NCBI RefSeq assembly: GCF_001632365.1
Contig: NW_024468569.1
Span: 62,001 to 126,000, forward strand
Source of the DNA: Laetiporus sulphureus 93-53
Lineage: Eukaryota > Basidiomycota > Agaricomycetes > Polyporales > Laetiporaceae
Length of the DNA: 64,000 nt
Direction of reading: 5' to 3'
Shown here: in pieces, positions 45,273-57,694 of the stretch
How the letters are laid out: each line of letters begins with the position of its first letter
How positions within the stretch are numbered: the first letter of the stretch is position 1
Notes under the pieces: model-generated
Database searches by the model: none
Seen by the model: the letters and a program-made list of their open reading frames with translations, nothing else
What the model was told of the DNA's origin: nothing
Position numbers and translations under genes: made by a program

Positions 45273-45748
45273 GATGGTCGCGTGTGTCGTGTTGATTCTG
45301 TCGGCTGTTGGGGGGAATAGGATGAATGAGGGTTGATACACAGCAAAGAATGGGTCTAAATCAGTCGAAACCTAGCATCGATGTGACAGAGAGAGTCGTG
45401 AAAGCAGAGACACGCAGCGCCGGTGGGTGAAGGTACGGAGAGAGCGCGGCAGCGTTTGTTGGCTGACTGGCCACGCCGCGACGCGTGTTACATAATCACT
45501 GTGGCGGCAAGTTGGATGGACACTGAGAGACCAGCCCTTGAATTGAGGAACCAGAATTTCCTCCTGGGGCAGGTGTTCAGAGTGTCGTCAACATCAATTA
45601 ATCCTGCATGCAACGTGCAAGAGTGTGGGACGGTGGAAACGACGGCAGAGAGCAGGCCACCATTCGGCATTGTGCGTCAAGTCCAATCGGAGCCCGAAAT
45701 GACCCTTGTTAGCTACCGCCACCTGCGCGCGTATCCTATGGAGCGAGG
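45273..45748. promoter_or_regulatory. Divergent promoter region, CDH1 / SPT7
   Basis: 476 bp between the two start codons with no coding content. No TATA element stands out on either strand. Confidence 0.5.
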
Positions 45749-48700
45749 ATGAACGTGAGTGTGGCCGCTTGTGCCTGCCATCCATCTCAGGTTTTATCTC
45801 TGACCTGCTCATCGGTACAGAACCTCCTTAGGACTCTAACCTCAAGTCAAGTCAAAGCAGTCCAATCTCATACCGATCTCAAGTTACTGCTAAGCGCCGT
45901 CAAGGAGAGCCGCGTGAGTACGCTTCATCCATGCTGTGGCTTGTCGATGTTAAGTCGCTATAGCGTCAATCGCACGATGCTGCCAAGCTTTCAGATGCAT
46001 TTTACGACTCCCTGGAAGGTCTTCTACATGACCTCCGCATGGTGACCATGGTGCGCGGCCTCCCCATGCGCGTCCGAGGTGTGAACCAACTGACGTGATC
46101 TAGGACAACAGGGACGCGGAGGCGTTTCTGAAACCAGTGTCCAAGACTGACGTCCCGGACTACTATGACGGTAAGTACCCAATTTCGCCCTGCCCTACTT
46201 CGTTCGTTGAGATCAATTCAGTCATCGCGAACCCGATGGATCTCCAAACCATGCTCAGGAAAGTCAAGCAGAAGCAGTACAAGTCCAAGAAGGAGTTTAA
46301 AGACGACCTCGATCTCATATGGTCCAATTGCTTCATGTACAATGCGACAGAGGTGCGTGGCCTGCCCGATTGTCATGATGTCGCCACCTGATACCTGTCT
46401 CCAGAATCATCCCCTGCGTATGTGCGCCACACGGCTGAAAGCCAAGGCAGAGAAGTTGCTGCAGAACATCACGGACTGGAAGGAACGTGCCGATCCTGCC
46501 ATACCAGCGGATATCTCGCTTCCTGGTCCTAGCCCGAAGACGAATGGCATGTCAATGAATGGTTTCGGACGATATCACTCACCCACTGTGATGAAGTCAC
46601 CGAGTCCAGGGAAGGCAGTTCCTATACCTCCAGGAGCGAAGAGAGTCAATCGGGACGTGTCTTTCCCTGAATCTCCTGCAATAGTCCGCACACCTCGTGA
46701 CATGGTGACCTTCGCGCAGCTGGATCGGCGGCTCGACGAGCTCCTTAATGCTCCTGCAACAGCGGAAGAAGTAAAGGCCGAACAAGACAGTTTGAAGGAA
46801 CAATTGCTCGAATACATCGTAGCCCCTGCCGACGACCAAGAAGGGACGCAAGATATCTTTTTGGATGGCGATGTTGGCATGAAACGCAAGCTGTATGTAT
46901 GTAGCAGTCGCAGCGCTGTGGCGTTGTTGACGCATGCAATTTCAGGAATGGCACTCTCGACAGCGGGCCTCGGAAACGGATGCGGATGCATTCTCCTTCG
47001 GAAAGGCACCTGGTCGAACTATGGTGGGATGCAGTTCAGTCCGAACAATTGCTAGGTAACGGTCTACCTGTTCTGGCTTATCCCTCCTCGGAGAGGCCGA
47101 TCAGCTCCACTCATGCCAACGCTATCGACGATCCTCCACGGGAAGGACAGTCGATTCCCCTGCGTAAGAAGAGAAAGGCCGGACGCACAAAAAACACGCT
47201 ATTACACCATATAAATAACAACATCCGCACTCTGCGGAGGGTGCGGACTACACACGCGAAGTTCGCTGCTCTCAGCCAAAGTAATGAGGATGGAGCAGCG
47301 CCTGCCATGCCAGCCGAACTTCCTTCGGATGATGTGGAAGACGTTCTTGATGAGCGGCCCTGGAGGCCTACGGGTACAGGCATAGAGGTCGGAGCAGAAA
47401 ATGCTGACGATTGCCTGCATTGGATGGACAGCAAGGTTCTGGAGCACGCAGGTTTCCAAGGTTGGTCATCCAAATATGCTACCGTTGATCACTTATTCCG
47501 TCATCGCAGGAACATCGAAAGTTGCTCTCGACGTGCTAGCTAGTGTAACATCCGAGTACCTCCTCAACGTAGGTCGGACAATCCGATTTTTATGCGATAA
47601 ATACGCGCAGAAGATGACACCGGAGGTGCGTGCGATGCTTCGTGGCAATCACAGACCCCTCAAAAGAAACAACAGGAAATCATTCTTCACACGTTGTTTG
47701 AGAGCGGGACCACGCGTATATACGAATTGGAACGCTATATCAAAGATGATGTCGTTCGATACGGCGGAAGGCTGGCTGAGCTTGAGAAGAAGCTCGCAAA
47801 CGCCTATCGTGAAGCGGTACGTGCGATTCTCATGGTTGCTATGGATTTGGATGAAGCTGACCTTCGATTGCCCAATAGACCAGCGAGGAAGCGTGGGATG
47901 ATGAAGTCCTCTTCCATAACGTCGACGACGAGGAAGAAGAAGGGCAATTTGTCATGTACATTTTGTCACGCTTTCATTCGCTTGCCAGTTCTGATTGAAC
48001 ATCGCAGGGGCAATTTTGCCGAATCATTTGGAGAGGATTTCCTCGGTCTTCGAGAACTTGGCATCGCAGCCGAGTTCGGCTTGCAGAGCCTCACAATTCC
48101 GAAGAAGTTGCTCAAGGGCAAAGGCAAGCAAGGCCTTGCTCAAGGACCCTCGGCGTACGTGCGGTTCAATCACATGCCCGTTCTGATGTGCTGACACTGC
48201 TGATTCAGCGCTAAGCCATCCGAGCCTCCTCCCACGTTCCCTCCGCCTCCGCCTTTCGTGCCACTGGACTCTACTATGGTGGATCATCAGATCGGTCTTC
48301 TCAGGCCATTCTACCAAGAACGCCTATCATCTCTGTCCGCCCCTCCTTCTGCCGCGCCTCGTGCGACTGGTTTGCACCCGCCAGACGTCCTGCTCCCACC
48401 CGATAGCGTGATTCATCCGACCGCTATACCGCCATCGATACCCCCAAGTGCTGAAGGAGAAGTGATGCCCTTGGTCCTGCCTGATGATGCGCCTAGTGCT
48501 TCTCACACGAAGATCGGACCGCTGGGCCAAATTATGAAGGGCGCCCCTTCGGCTGCCGCGGCGAAGAAGAAGCCCAAAGGGAAGGCACCTGCAGCCCCTA
48601 CGACTATCTTTACCGGTCCTTCTGAAGGAGATGGCTTCCAAGGATTCATTGACGCCAGTCCTGTGATCGTCTCTGATGCACAGAAGAAGAGCAAGACTCC

Positions 48701-48776
48701 GACGTCCTCGTCTCCAAAGAAGAAAGCGGGGAAAGGCCCTGATAGCTTCCCACCTGTGGTGCTCGCCAGCGCTTGA
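45749..48776 (+). CDS. SPT7: SAGA complex subunit SPT7 (bromodomain + histone fold)
   Basis: Scaffold subunit of the SAGA histone acetyltransferase complex. The first exon is only ATGAAC (45749-45754); after a 66-bp intron the frame reads [10 protein letters not shown], as in fungal Spt7. About ten exons to stop TGA 48774-48776. Domains: bromodomain from [18 protein letters not shown] through [38 protein letters not shown] and [13 protein letters not shown], with the acetyl-lysine-binding Asn in CxxYN; a linker with [20 protein letters not shown]; then a histone-fold/BTP domain ([57 protein letters not shown]). The C-terminal third is Pro/Lys-rich and disordered. The histone fold pairs with Taf10 in yeast. 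The exon joins between 46860 and 48220 are approximate. Confidence 0.9.
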
Positions 48777-49769
48777 GGGCTGTTCCTGTCTGCTCTTTCC
48801 TGCGCCTGCGCCATCGTTGGTATGCATGACTGTTATTGTATCATTATCTATGGGACTCTAGGTATACTCTGGAAAGTATCATTTATTTGTAGCGTTATTC
48901 TGGACTTGTATATTGTGACCCCCTGCAGGTCTTTCAGCTAGGCTGGGTCTTTGCGATGACGTTGCCTGCTACTGTGAATGGTTACCCATGGGAGTCATGT
49001 CCAACGTGGTCGCTTATCGGACTTCCGTTCCACGCGCATTCCCGTGTAAAATTATTACGCAGGACTCTGCCTCGCGCGACTGAATTACGACTTCGGGCTC
49101 ACACTATCTGCAAATGATTCAACGAACACATCGCAGCGTGACGGTGGTCCACTTTGCACGGCGCAGGTAATGTGAGCTTCACCTGCATATTTTCTCCAGT
49201 GTACTAAGCGCCTTCTCGGCCAGAAGCTGGAGCAATGTCCGTTATACCATAAGGAGAATGCCGCTCATATTGCGACCAGCTGGACATGTGAGCTGGATGC
49301 AAAAACAACACACTAGGTGGATTCTAAATTGGCATAGTAGTGGGTATTTTACCCATACTCAGTCAACCTCCTGATCTCAGTCGTTACGATCTTCTCAAGT
49401 TATCCGTGAGTGGCTTCTATATCTTGCCCTTTGGTGCCTAAGCCTGCTTTTCAATGGAGCGTTTTTTTCGCATGCCGATCAATGGTTATGCCCGGCGGCA
49501 ACGCACGCGACAGCACTGCGCAATCAATGCCGAGTGTGTTTATGGCCAATTGACGCAGGATCATGGTGACCGCAGACTTAGAGCTGGCCGTTACGGCATC
49601 AATACCATCTGTACAGTGTGATCCAGACACCCGCTTATCCACTTCTCAATGAAACTATTTACCTTATCATGGGATGATCCGCACGAAGCGCACTAGCATG
49701 GGAACTTTATAAGCGGCAGCTCCATTAGCATTGCGGTCCGCGGCTCGTCTTCAGGCGTCGTATCAAGCC
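48777..49769. other. Intergenic upstream of the P450
   Basis: No gene recognised in about 1 kb. The right end has the P450 TATA-like element. Confidence 0.4.
49706..49713 (+). promoter_or_regulatory. TATA-like element of the P450 gene
   Basis: ACTTTATAAGCGG places TTTATAAG 57 bp before the P450 ATG at 49770, which would give a very short leader. Confidence 0.4.
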
Positions 49770-52014
49770 ATGGACTTCCTCTTTTCCGTCTTAGCGGCAA
49801 CTCTCCTGAGCCTCACCTACGCAATTGTCCGCTCGTTTAGAAGGAGGGCGGTGGGGGACCTGCCAGGTCCGAAGCCGGAATCATTCCTGATGGGTGCGTT
49901 AGAATCTAGAATCGTCCCGCCTTCATTCGCAGCCTGATTTGAGATCATAAGGCAATCTTGACGATATACACCGAAATCAGGCTGGAGAGGCAGATTTCCG
50001 GTGGCAGGAGCAATATGGAGGCATTGCTCGCATTAAGGCACCGTTCGGCGTATGCATCGTATGATGTGCTCTTTGGATGGCTCTGATACAGGCGATATGA
50101 TATCAGGAAGATATGCTGTGGATTTCGGATCCGAGAGCGCTACAGTACATCTACCAAACTTCAGGCTACAGCTTTCCCAAGCAACCGGAACGTCGTGCAC
50201 TTTCTCGACTACTAGGTGACCATGGACTGACCTGGGCAGATGGTTGCTATGAACTTATTCTCGTCATATCATTAGCTGACCTTGTCGTAGGAGACACTCA
50301 CAAGCGCCAGAGGAAGGTGATGCTGCCTGCATTCGGATCGCCTGAGTCAAAGGCTCTTCTCCCGGTATTTCAACAGTACGCGGAACGAGTGGGTGAACAC
50401 ACCGTGGAGTGGCTGTAGAGTTATTCATTGGTCGCGATCTACTTTGCTAGGTGATGCTGAAGTGGAAAGACGTTCTGGATGATTGCCCAGATCACACTGC
50501 TGTCGTTAACATCATTAAGGACATTGCACCCGCGACACTGGATGCCATAGGACAAGGTAAGATTTTACGTTTAAAGTCTTGAACATTCTGTTGAGGAACA
50601 CCGTCGCAGCCGCATTCGATTACAAACTGGGATGTATGGATGATACAGAGAGCGAATTGGCTCGCGGTTTCCGAAATTTGATGTAAGCTCTTGATCCAAC
50701 TTATAGTGCGTCACTTATTGACACAACGCATTCAGTGCAGACGTCCTGTGCCGCCCGTCAAAGATGAAGGTTTTCTGCACAAGTATGGCCCGTTTTATCC
50801 CCATGCGATTAAGCGAGATATTATATGATCACCTTCCCGGAAAGGGCCTCGACAAGGCTCGCGAAAACAAGCAGGCCGCACACAACGTAGCGCATCAGCT
50901 ACTGGAAATGAAGTCGGATGCGCTGTTGCTTGGCAAGGGCAATCGTGATATCATGAGCATCCTAGGTACGTCTTGCTTCATTCTGTCGCTACAGATGGTC
51001 GTCGACTGTGTATTTTTGCAGTGAAAGCGAATGCCTCCGAAAACGAGAAAACCAGGCTTACTCATGAAGAGATGATATCACAAATGAGGTGCGTACGGGG
51101 CATCCGCAAAACGAGTTGTCTTCACGAGTTCTGGCGTAGAACAATTCTTCTCGCTGGACAAGAGACTACATCCAACACTCTCAGCTTTGGTCTGTACGAA
51201 CTGGCCAAGCATCCGCATTACCAGGCTCGCCTTCGCGCAGAAATCAGAGAGACAGAGCGGTCCATCCGCGAACGTGGGGATGCTACGTTCTCCCCTTCGG
51301 ATTTGGACAGCATGCCATATCTCCAGGCTGTCGTGAGAGAGATCCTACGATTTGATCCGGTCGTTCCACACAACTTTAGGATGGCGGCAAAAGACGACGT
51401 TCTCCCGCTCTCGAAACCTATCCGAACGCTCTCTGGCAGAGTGGTTGGAGAAGTTCCCATTCCTAAGGGCATTCGGCTTGTGCTGAGCATTGCTGCTTAC
51501 AATCGGTGTGTCGACATCATGTGCACTCCTCGTCCATGTGTTCGCTAATTAAATATATCAACAGAGATAAGGAGGTCTGGGGAGCAGATGCTCACACCTT
51601 CAATCCGGAGCGATTATTGGACTTTAGTGGCAAGCGAGGACCCACCGTTGGCGTGTTCGCAAACATGTGCGTCGTTGCGCCTCCCCTTGTGCAGCGTGAT
51701 TGAGTGAGTGCTGCGGCATATTATAGACTGACGTTCTCTGGCGGCATCAGAGCGTGCATAGGCTGGCGATTCGCGTACGTCTTATAGGCTTACTATCGAA
51801 GCTGAGGCTGAGGCTGAAAGCACGAAATACCTCTAGTGTTTATGAATTGCAATCGTTCCTCGTTCACCTCATTTCCAACTTCGAATTTTCACTGACGGAA
51901 GAGGTGAAGCACTTGCGAAGAGAAAATGCATTGGTGATGATTCCCACCCTGGAGGGCGAAGAAGGCAAAGGCCCACAGCTGCCACTGAACGTTTCACTAG
52001 CGCCAAGAGACTGA
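49770..52014 (+). CDS. Cytochrome P450 monooxygenase
   Basis: Start ATG 49770 (MDFLFSVLAATLLSLTYAIV), an N-terminal membrane anchor followed by basic residues and the hinge DLPGPKPESFLMGNL, the latter spliced over a 64-bp intron. About ten exons to stop 52012-52014. Signatures in order: GDTHKRQRKVMLPAF (helix C Trp replaced by Thr-His in a WxxxR-like position), I-helix LAGQETTSNTL, ExxR helix VVREILRFDPVVPHNFRMA, PERF-like FNPERLLDF, and the haem loop FSGGIRACIGWRFA with the Cys ligand. The protein ends SLAPRD. Complete and probably functional; substrate unknown. The N terminus and exon layout resemble Agaricomycete microsomal P450s of the CYP64 clan, but the family number cannot be given. 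It lies next to lineage-specific genes, not an evident cluster. Confidence 0.9.
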
Positions 52015-52648
52015 GGATCGTCATGCGTCTTTCGTTGGGACAAATTGTACGTACAGACAGGAGCGATACCTTGCAACTTACATAAAAGACATATCCTTTC
52101 CTCGTTATGAATTTCTTACAATGAGCGGTGATGCGCCCCGATATATGCGGACCCATATCGCAGGCCTAGTGATCGTCGATCCCGATAAATTAGGAAGTTC
52201 TGTAAACGTCGCGCCACCAATGAATATTCGACAAGCAACATTGAATACGTGGTTAAGGATGTCCGATAAGGTTAGCATAGTACGTCCTATTTCTATAAGC
52301 AGAGGAATGATCAATGGAGTGCCACACAAGATCGCCAATACAAATTTACAATGGCACGAGAATCAGAAATGATTGCAAAATAGCGAAGATATCGGTCGAC
52401 CCATAAGAATGGGACTTTCTGAAGGTTCCAAGTGGTCGCGCACGCGGTCCGTGAATCAGACATTACAGTCCGGTTGCGGGAGCTGCTCATTCACCACACT
52501 AGCAAATCACACAGTCGGCTTCTGGGCGGCTCAGTCGAGCTTCCAGTCTCGCCAGGAGACAACCGTTGTTGTCGTAACACGGACTACGACTGAGTTACAC
52601 ATATTGCTTGGTGAGCAACCGCGAGGCAGGATTGGCAAGAAATATAAC
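52015..52648. other. Convergent 3' region of the P450 and paralogue A
   Basis: About 630 bp without a recognisable gene; the 83-codon frame at 52121-52372 has no features. Confidence 0.35.
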
Positions 52649-54038
52649 TCACTGTGATTGCATGCTGTCCAATAACGGGCATCCCATCAAGGAAACGCCG
52701 AGGAAACTACTTTGCATGTCCGGGATCAGCTGTGACGATGATCCTGTCTTAAGGCGTATCCAATTCGTTTGACTCCCCTGCGACCCCATCCTTCTCCCCA
52801 TCAGAGGACGAGGCCGCCGCGAGGCAGGCGACCCTACAGGCTCATACAAGTCATCGAAAATGAGGCGAGAGTCGATCCATGTCGCCTTGCCGTGCTCAAG
52901 CATCGATAAGGTAATAACCCATGTTCCTGCTGTCGCGGCGGGGCGCACTCGTGCGTTTTCCGTGCCTGCAACCATGAATTTCAGGGACCATATTCTGCCT
53001 GTCAATATTTTGTCCCGTCACACATCTGACAAAACGCCACATGGTCCAGATCTGCTCACCTCGGGCAATGAACTGCAAGTCAACGTGCTTCAGTACCTTG
53101 AGCCGCTTTTGGAACATGGGGATACGGAAGTAGACGGCGAATCTGCCCTCATCCCCGGGAAGCTCATCTACCTCAATCTCATCTGAGGGAGGTACCGCTC
53201 CTAGGAGCATTCGTTCTGGCCCCGAGAGGGGGTAGAACGCAGGCATCCGCCTAATGCGCTGGAAGAGGGCCTGATCGCTGTTCAGCAAGCAAGCTAGGCG
53301 GATTTCCGACATTGTAGCACTGCTGAGCGGTGCCGCAGCGTTCATCAGGGCGCTGAGGAGGTCAGATGATGATGATCTAGGTGCGCTTCGGAGCACCGCC
53401 CAATAGAGCGGTGTGTGGCCCTCCGCGGACTGCTCCTGGAGTAGGGAGGATAGGGATAGGTTGTAGGAACGACACGCCTCGAAACATCCTTTGAGAATGA
53501 TATCCGCAGAATTCCACCTCTCGGGCTGTCTCACGAGTTCGTGGACAAAGCCTGAGACAAGCGCCTTCGCCTGGTCCATAGTACATGTGGGCCGAGAGGG
53601 CATTAATGAAGCCTCCTTCGGAGTGCGTTTTCCATTACGATCTGCGCATTTGCAGGACCTCGGGATCACAGGCTCGGCATTTTGAGGGCCGAAATCAGTC
53701 TTTATAATGTTGGAATGAGTATCCATGGGTTCTACCCTAGGAAGCAATGACCTTGGCTCATCACCGACGTCGCGCTCCACTGGCGTCGATGCATCGAAAG
53801 ATTCTGAGTGGCCGAGCAACATGTCTATTGTATGTGTGGAATGTGGGAGTCCCGCCCTCGAGGAAGTGCTGCCCGAAGGACTGCTATGAGCCGCGGCGTC
53901 GTACAGATGCGCAGCATCAAAGGTTACGTCCAAGGAATCGTACGCAGGAGGAAGGTCTACAGGCTCTACGCTTGAGACATCGCAACCTTCTGCACGAGGA
54001 GAGATAGCCTTCTTGCTGGGGAGTACGTCGATGATCAT
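52649..54038 (-). CDS. Tandem paralogue A, unrecognised family
   Basis: Family not recognised. Exon 1 is 53060-54038 (start MIIDVLPSKKAISPRAEG) and exon 2 is 52649-52998, joined in phase 1 by a 61-bp intron; 442 residues. The first 150 are disordered with a Pro-Pro-Ala-Tyr motif (DLPPAYDSLD). Then come a helical region (KALVSGFVHELVRQPERWNS), an ankyrin-like unit (SLSSLLQEQSAEGHTPLYWAV), MSEIRLACLLNSDQALFQRI, and a beta-rich part (FAVYFRIPMFQKRLKVLKHV, LQFIARG-RIWSLKFMVAG, GTWVITLSMLEHGKATWIDS). The C terminus has IRLKTGSSSQLIPD. It is clearly homologous to paralogue B, 570 bp upstream in the same orientation. No signal peptide or membrane segment; probably cytosolic. PPAY could bind WW domains (inference). 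Confidence 0.8.
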
Positions 54039-54606
54039 GACGGCCTGATGTGCGGAGCTCTTCGAGGACTCGGTGGGATGAGTGGAGACACGCTACTTAG
54101 CCGCACGATGTGGAACAGACCACACGATGATATATGCAAGCGCAGGGAGAGAACGGCCGATGCGTGCCCGTCCTCACGCCTGTCATCGTGATGTAAATGC
54201 ATTGAAGCCATCGGTTCTTTGAGGTGAAGGCTGTGTTCGACTTCACGCGCTATCAGCCGAATGCGATGCGGCGTCTTTCCTGATTGACTTCGTCTTTCGC
54301 TGTATTTACTCATACAGGCCAGTACTCACCGCACAAATCGTGCGGATTTGGTGGGGGAAGATGACATTTGATGAAGTGCTGCGCAGCCTCTTGATCTATC
54401 GAATAATATATCTCCGTGGCTTGAGATCGCAGTCATGTTTCATGGCGACCAACTGCGACACCAGTAGCCTAACAAACATTGCTACTGCTGAAAAAGCGGC
54501 CTTGAGTCTATCTAGAGTGTGCGGAGATCCAACAATCCCAGAGGACATGAGCGCAGTTGTCCCAGAAATACTACACACTGCGCTTTGCTTCTTCGTAACT
54601 GTACAT
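54039..54606. other. Spacer between tandem paralogues
   Basis: Serves as promoter of paralogue A and 3' end of paralogue B. A 119-codon rightward frame (54340-54699) runs into paralogue B antisense and has no family features. Confidence 0.4.
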
Positions 54607-55956
54607 TCACGCGCCAGTACTACGAGAGCGGCTGAGCTGGGATCGAATCGTGTCCATATAGGCTCCAGTCTTCGTAGGGCGGCGGAGCCGCATCTCTAGT
54701 CGAGCTCGAAGAGCCCCTTCGGAGTCAAAAAACGAGTTATCACTGCAAAGAAGTACATGTCTCGTCGGTCTGATCATGGTTAGATTGACTGATCGCACGC
54801 ACCTATGCTTCAAGATCTCCTTCAAGGGCGCGACGATGTAGTCTGCCGTCTCTCGGGACTCATCATCGATAGATGTCAGCTGCAAGTTACCGGAAGTCTT
54901 CAAGCGCACTGTCATGGCAGTCTTCATTCGTGCTCCTGCGTGTCCGAGCAGTACGGACTGCTGCATATCCATACGCCTGCTGATGATAAGTCGCGAATCG
55001 ACATAGGTAGGTGGACTGCGGCTGAGCAGCGTTATAGCTACGACCCAGGTGCCGGGGAACGCAACGTCTTCCGTAAATGCGATCGACGGATCAGCGACAA
55101 CGAACTGTACAGACCACATGCGCCCTAGTTGGGAAACTTGATTTATACAACATGCTTGCTATGACCAGAAAGAGAACGCACCTCGGGCGATGAACTCCAA
55201 GTTGATGTTCTTGCAGATTTGCATACGCTTTTGAAACATTGGTATGCGAAACGACGCAACAAAGCCGCAATCATCGTGGCTGGATGCAAGGCTGTCTATA
55301 GTTATCTCATCCGAGGTGACGGATGTCCCCAGCAATAATCTATCTGTGTCTGGTAGAGGTGCGAATCTCGGCATATGGCGCAGCTGCTGGAAAAGCAGAT
55401 CATTGGCGCTATGTAGGCATGCTAGGCGCATCTCCGAGCGTGCCTGCTCGGTGAGCGGGTCGGCGAGTTTCAAAAACGCGTCAAAAAGCTCTTTGCTAGC
55501 CGCGACGGCTTCGGCAGACTGTGGTCGTTTGAGGATGACTACTGCCCAGTATATCGCGGAATGGTCGGTGATCAAAGGTTGTTGTAGGATGGAAGACAGG
55601 GAAAGTCCTTGATGACGGCACGCCACAGAACATTTATCGAGAATGGAAGTTGTGAAGCCGTCCATCTCTGGATCGTTGAGCATGTCCCGAAGACATTCGA
55701 GCACGATCTCTTGCAACTCCCGTGCACGACGAGCGCGGCCAAAGTCGAACCAGCTCGCACCTGCGCTTCTCTTGTATGGCAGGAATTTCTGAATGGAAAG
55801 CGTCGCTGCGGCCGCTTTCGATTGATACGCATCCTTTCCCTCTACCACCCGTGCGTGTGGCCTGGCGTTTTCGAGGGTATCGTACGCGGGGGGCGCTTCT
55901 TCTAGATTGGGCAGAACGAACACCCACGTCTGTTCATCAGATTCCGCGTCCTCCAT
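54607..55956 (-). CDS. Tandem paralogue B, unrecognised family
   Basis: Homologue of paralogue A with the same plan. Exon 1 is 55182-55956 (start MEDAESDEQTWVFVLPNLEE), exon 2 is 54607-55124; the 57-bp phase-1 intron lies at exactly the same codon (FIARG-RMWSVQFVVAD against FIARG-RIWSLKFMVAG). 430 residues. It keeps the PPAY motif (EAPPAYDTLE), the ankyrin-like unit (GLSLSSILQQPLITDHSAIY), RSEMRLACLHSANDLLFQQL, ASFRIPMFQKRMQICKNINL, GTWVVAITLLSRSPPTYVDS and VRLKTSGNLQL. The N-terminal disordered segment is about 80 residues shorter than in A. The conserved intron and order show tandem duplication followed by clear divergence, while both reading frames remained intact, which suggests that both are under constraint. 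Confidence 0.8.
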
Positions 55957-56014
55957 GATATTGAATGATGCAGGCGATTAATCCAGACTAAGCGCGAGAT
56001 GGTGACGGTACTGA

Positions 56015-56529
56015 TCAAGAAAAGGTCGACCACTGCATCGCATCCGGCTGCATCGCAACTTCGTACACAACGCCATGTGCTTCAGCATTGACTCGTGGAC
56101 ACCAGGTGGCACGGATTTCGCCAAGGATAAGTCTTGAGGGTGTCAATAATAGTGGTAGCTGAATTGCTGAGAGCGTTTCATGAGTCCGTACTGTCACCAG
56201 AAGATATTTCCAGTTGGCGCGAGCTCTCGCATCCGTTTCGTAAGAAACGTTGTCCGAGGAAAGCAGTCGGAGGAACCGCTCTGAGTCATAAAAGCCGAAG
56301 AGAAGCCACGCCACATTTGTGTCCCGGCAGACGATGAGGCCTCATCATTATTGCTTGTCTCCGAGGAAGGTCCGTCGACAATTCTTCTTATGACCAGAAT
56401 GAGTCGCCGACGGAACGATTGCGGAAGCGGAAGATGAAGCACAAGATTGACTGTGATTGCTGATTGCTGATTGCTGAAGAGGGGAGATGATATATCAGTA
56501 GCGCGTGTATCCTCTTGCTGGAAGCTCAT
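56015..56529 (-). CDS. Short third member of the tandem family, or remnant
   Basis: A leftward frame starting at 56529 (MSFQQEDTRATDISSPLFSN) contains VNLVLHLPLPQSFRRRLILV, which resembles the FRIPMFQKRLKV strand of paralogues A and B. A second overlapping frame, ending at 56015, contains VAWLLFGFYDSERFLRLL and NWKYLLVTVRTHE with PSRLILGEI, matching in order the W-F/GTW/SRLI strands of exon 2. The helical and ankyrin-like part is absent, so this is either a short single-domain member or a truncated copy. One intron with a GTCGGC donor near 56405 and an acceptor near 56341 would join them in phase, but this is not certain. It is divergent from the lactonase, whose ATG is 17 bp away. Confidence 0.4.
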
Positions 56530-56545
56530 AACTACTAATCTGACA

Positions 56546-57694
56546 ATGTCCTATCGAATCCTCGTTGGCTCATACACCAATGAAATATACACGTTGACAT
56601 TCGATCCCACTTCACCATCGCTGACGCTCGTCTCGACTCTCACTGTCGGCCACCATCCATCATGGATCACTCCCCACCCTACGGACGGATCCCTCGTATT
56701 CGCAGGACTAGAGCAACCAGATGGTAAAGTCGTCGTAGTCAAGTATGAGGCAGATGGACAAGGGACGCTTATTGGTGAGGTTCCAAGCGGAGGGGCAGAC
56801 CCATGCACGCTGCTCGCAGTCGGGACTGAACTGCTCATCGGAAATGTATGTTCCCACCCATTGCCGATCACACACGATTTACATTGAAGTCTCATAGTAC
56901 TCTAGTGGCACATTCACGACCATACCTCTTATCCCCGAGCCGCCGCATCTGCAGGCGTCGAAGAGCAAGACTGTCACGTTCATAGGCTCCGGTCCGAACA
57001 AAGAACGGCAGCAGACATCGCATCCGCATCAGGTCGTATTTCATGCGTCCCATGCGGAGTTGCTCATCCCCGACCTAGGCGCAGACCTCACGCGACGGTT
57101 CACCAAGAACTCCGACGGCGGGTGGAATCCCTCTGGTAACGTGAGCTTCAAAGCTGGAAGCGGGCCCCGGCACGTCGCCCTCTACAGTAGGTGCCCGCAC
57201 CGCAAACGCTTCAAAGGTTGCTGAGTACTATTCCAGATGGCGTCATGTACACCGTGCTGGAGCTGACCAACGAGGTCACTGCACACATCTTCCCTCCCGT
57301 CCCCGCAGAGCCCACACTGGTCGCATGTCTGTCGACGATGCGCAATGTCGAGCCGAACATGTTCGCAGCAGAGATTCTCGTCTTGCACCCTACCGAGAAA
57401 TTCTCCACACCGTATCTGTACGTGTCTAACCGCGACGACTCATCGCCCAAGAACGACGTCATCTCCGTCTTCTCGCTTGCGAACCCGCAGAAACCCGAGC
57501 GTGTGGCGGAGGTTCGCTCGGGGCTGCGCCATCTGCGAGGTATGGCGTTCGGCGGCCCCGACGATCGATGGCTCATTGCTGGTGGTGTGCATGGAGGCGG
57601 AGTGAAGGTCCTCGAGAGGGTCGATGGAGGCAAGGGACTCAAGGAGATTGCATCCGTGGAGCTGGAAGCTCCGACCTCTTTCCTGTGGATGTGA
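56546..57694 (+). CDS. Lactonase-type seven-bladed beta-propeller (6-phosphogluconolactonase-like)
   Basis: Start ATG 56546 (MSYRILVGSYTNEIYTLTFD), exons 56546-56845, 56898-57186 and 57237-57694; 1,047 nt, 348 residues, the usual size. The family (bacterial Pgl, fungal carboxymuconolactonizing enzymes) folds as a seven-bladed propeller and opens or closes lactone rings. Visible features: VGSYTNEIYTL at the first blade, HHPSWITPHPTDGSLVFAGL, PHQVVFHASHAELLIPDLGA (the conserved His and Asp strand), AGSGPRHVALY, PYLYVSNRDDSSPKNDVISV and LRHLRGMAFGGPDDRWLIAG. All typical blades are present. Whether the substrate is 6-phosphogluconolactone, a muconolactone or another lactone cannot be told. Confidence 0.85.
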
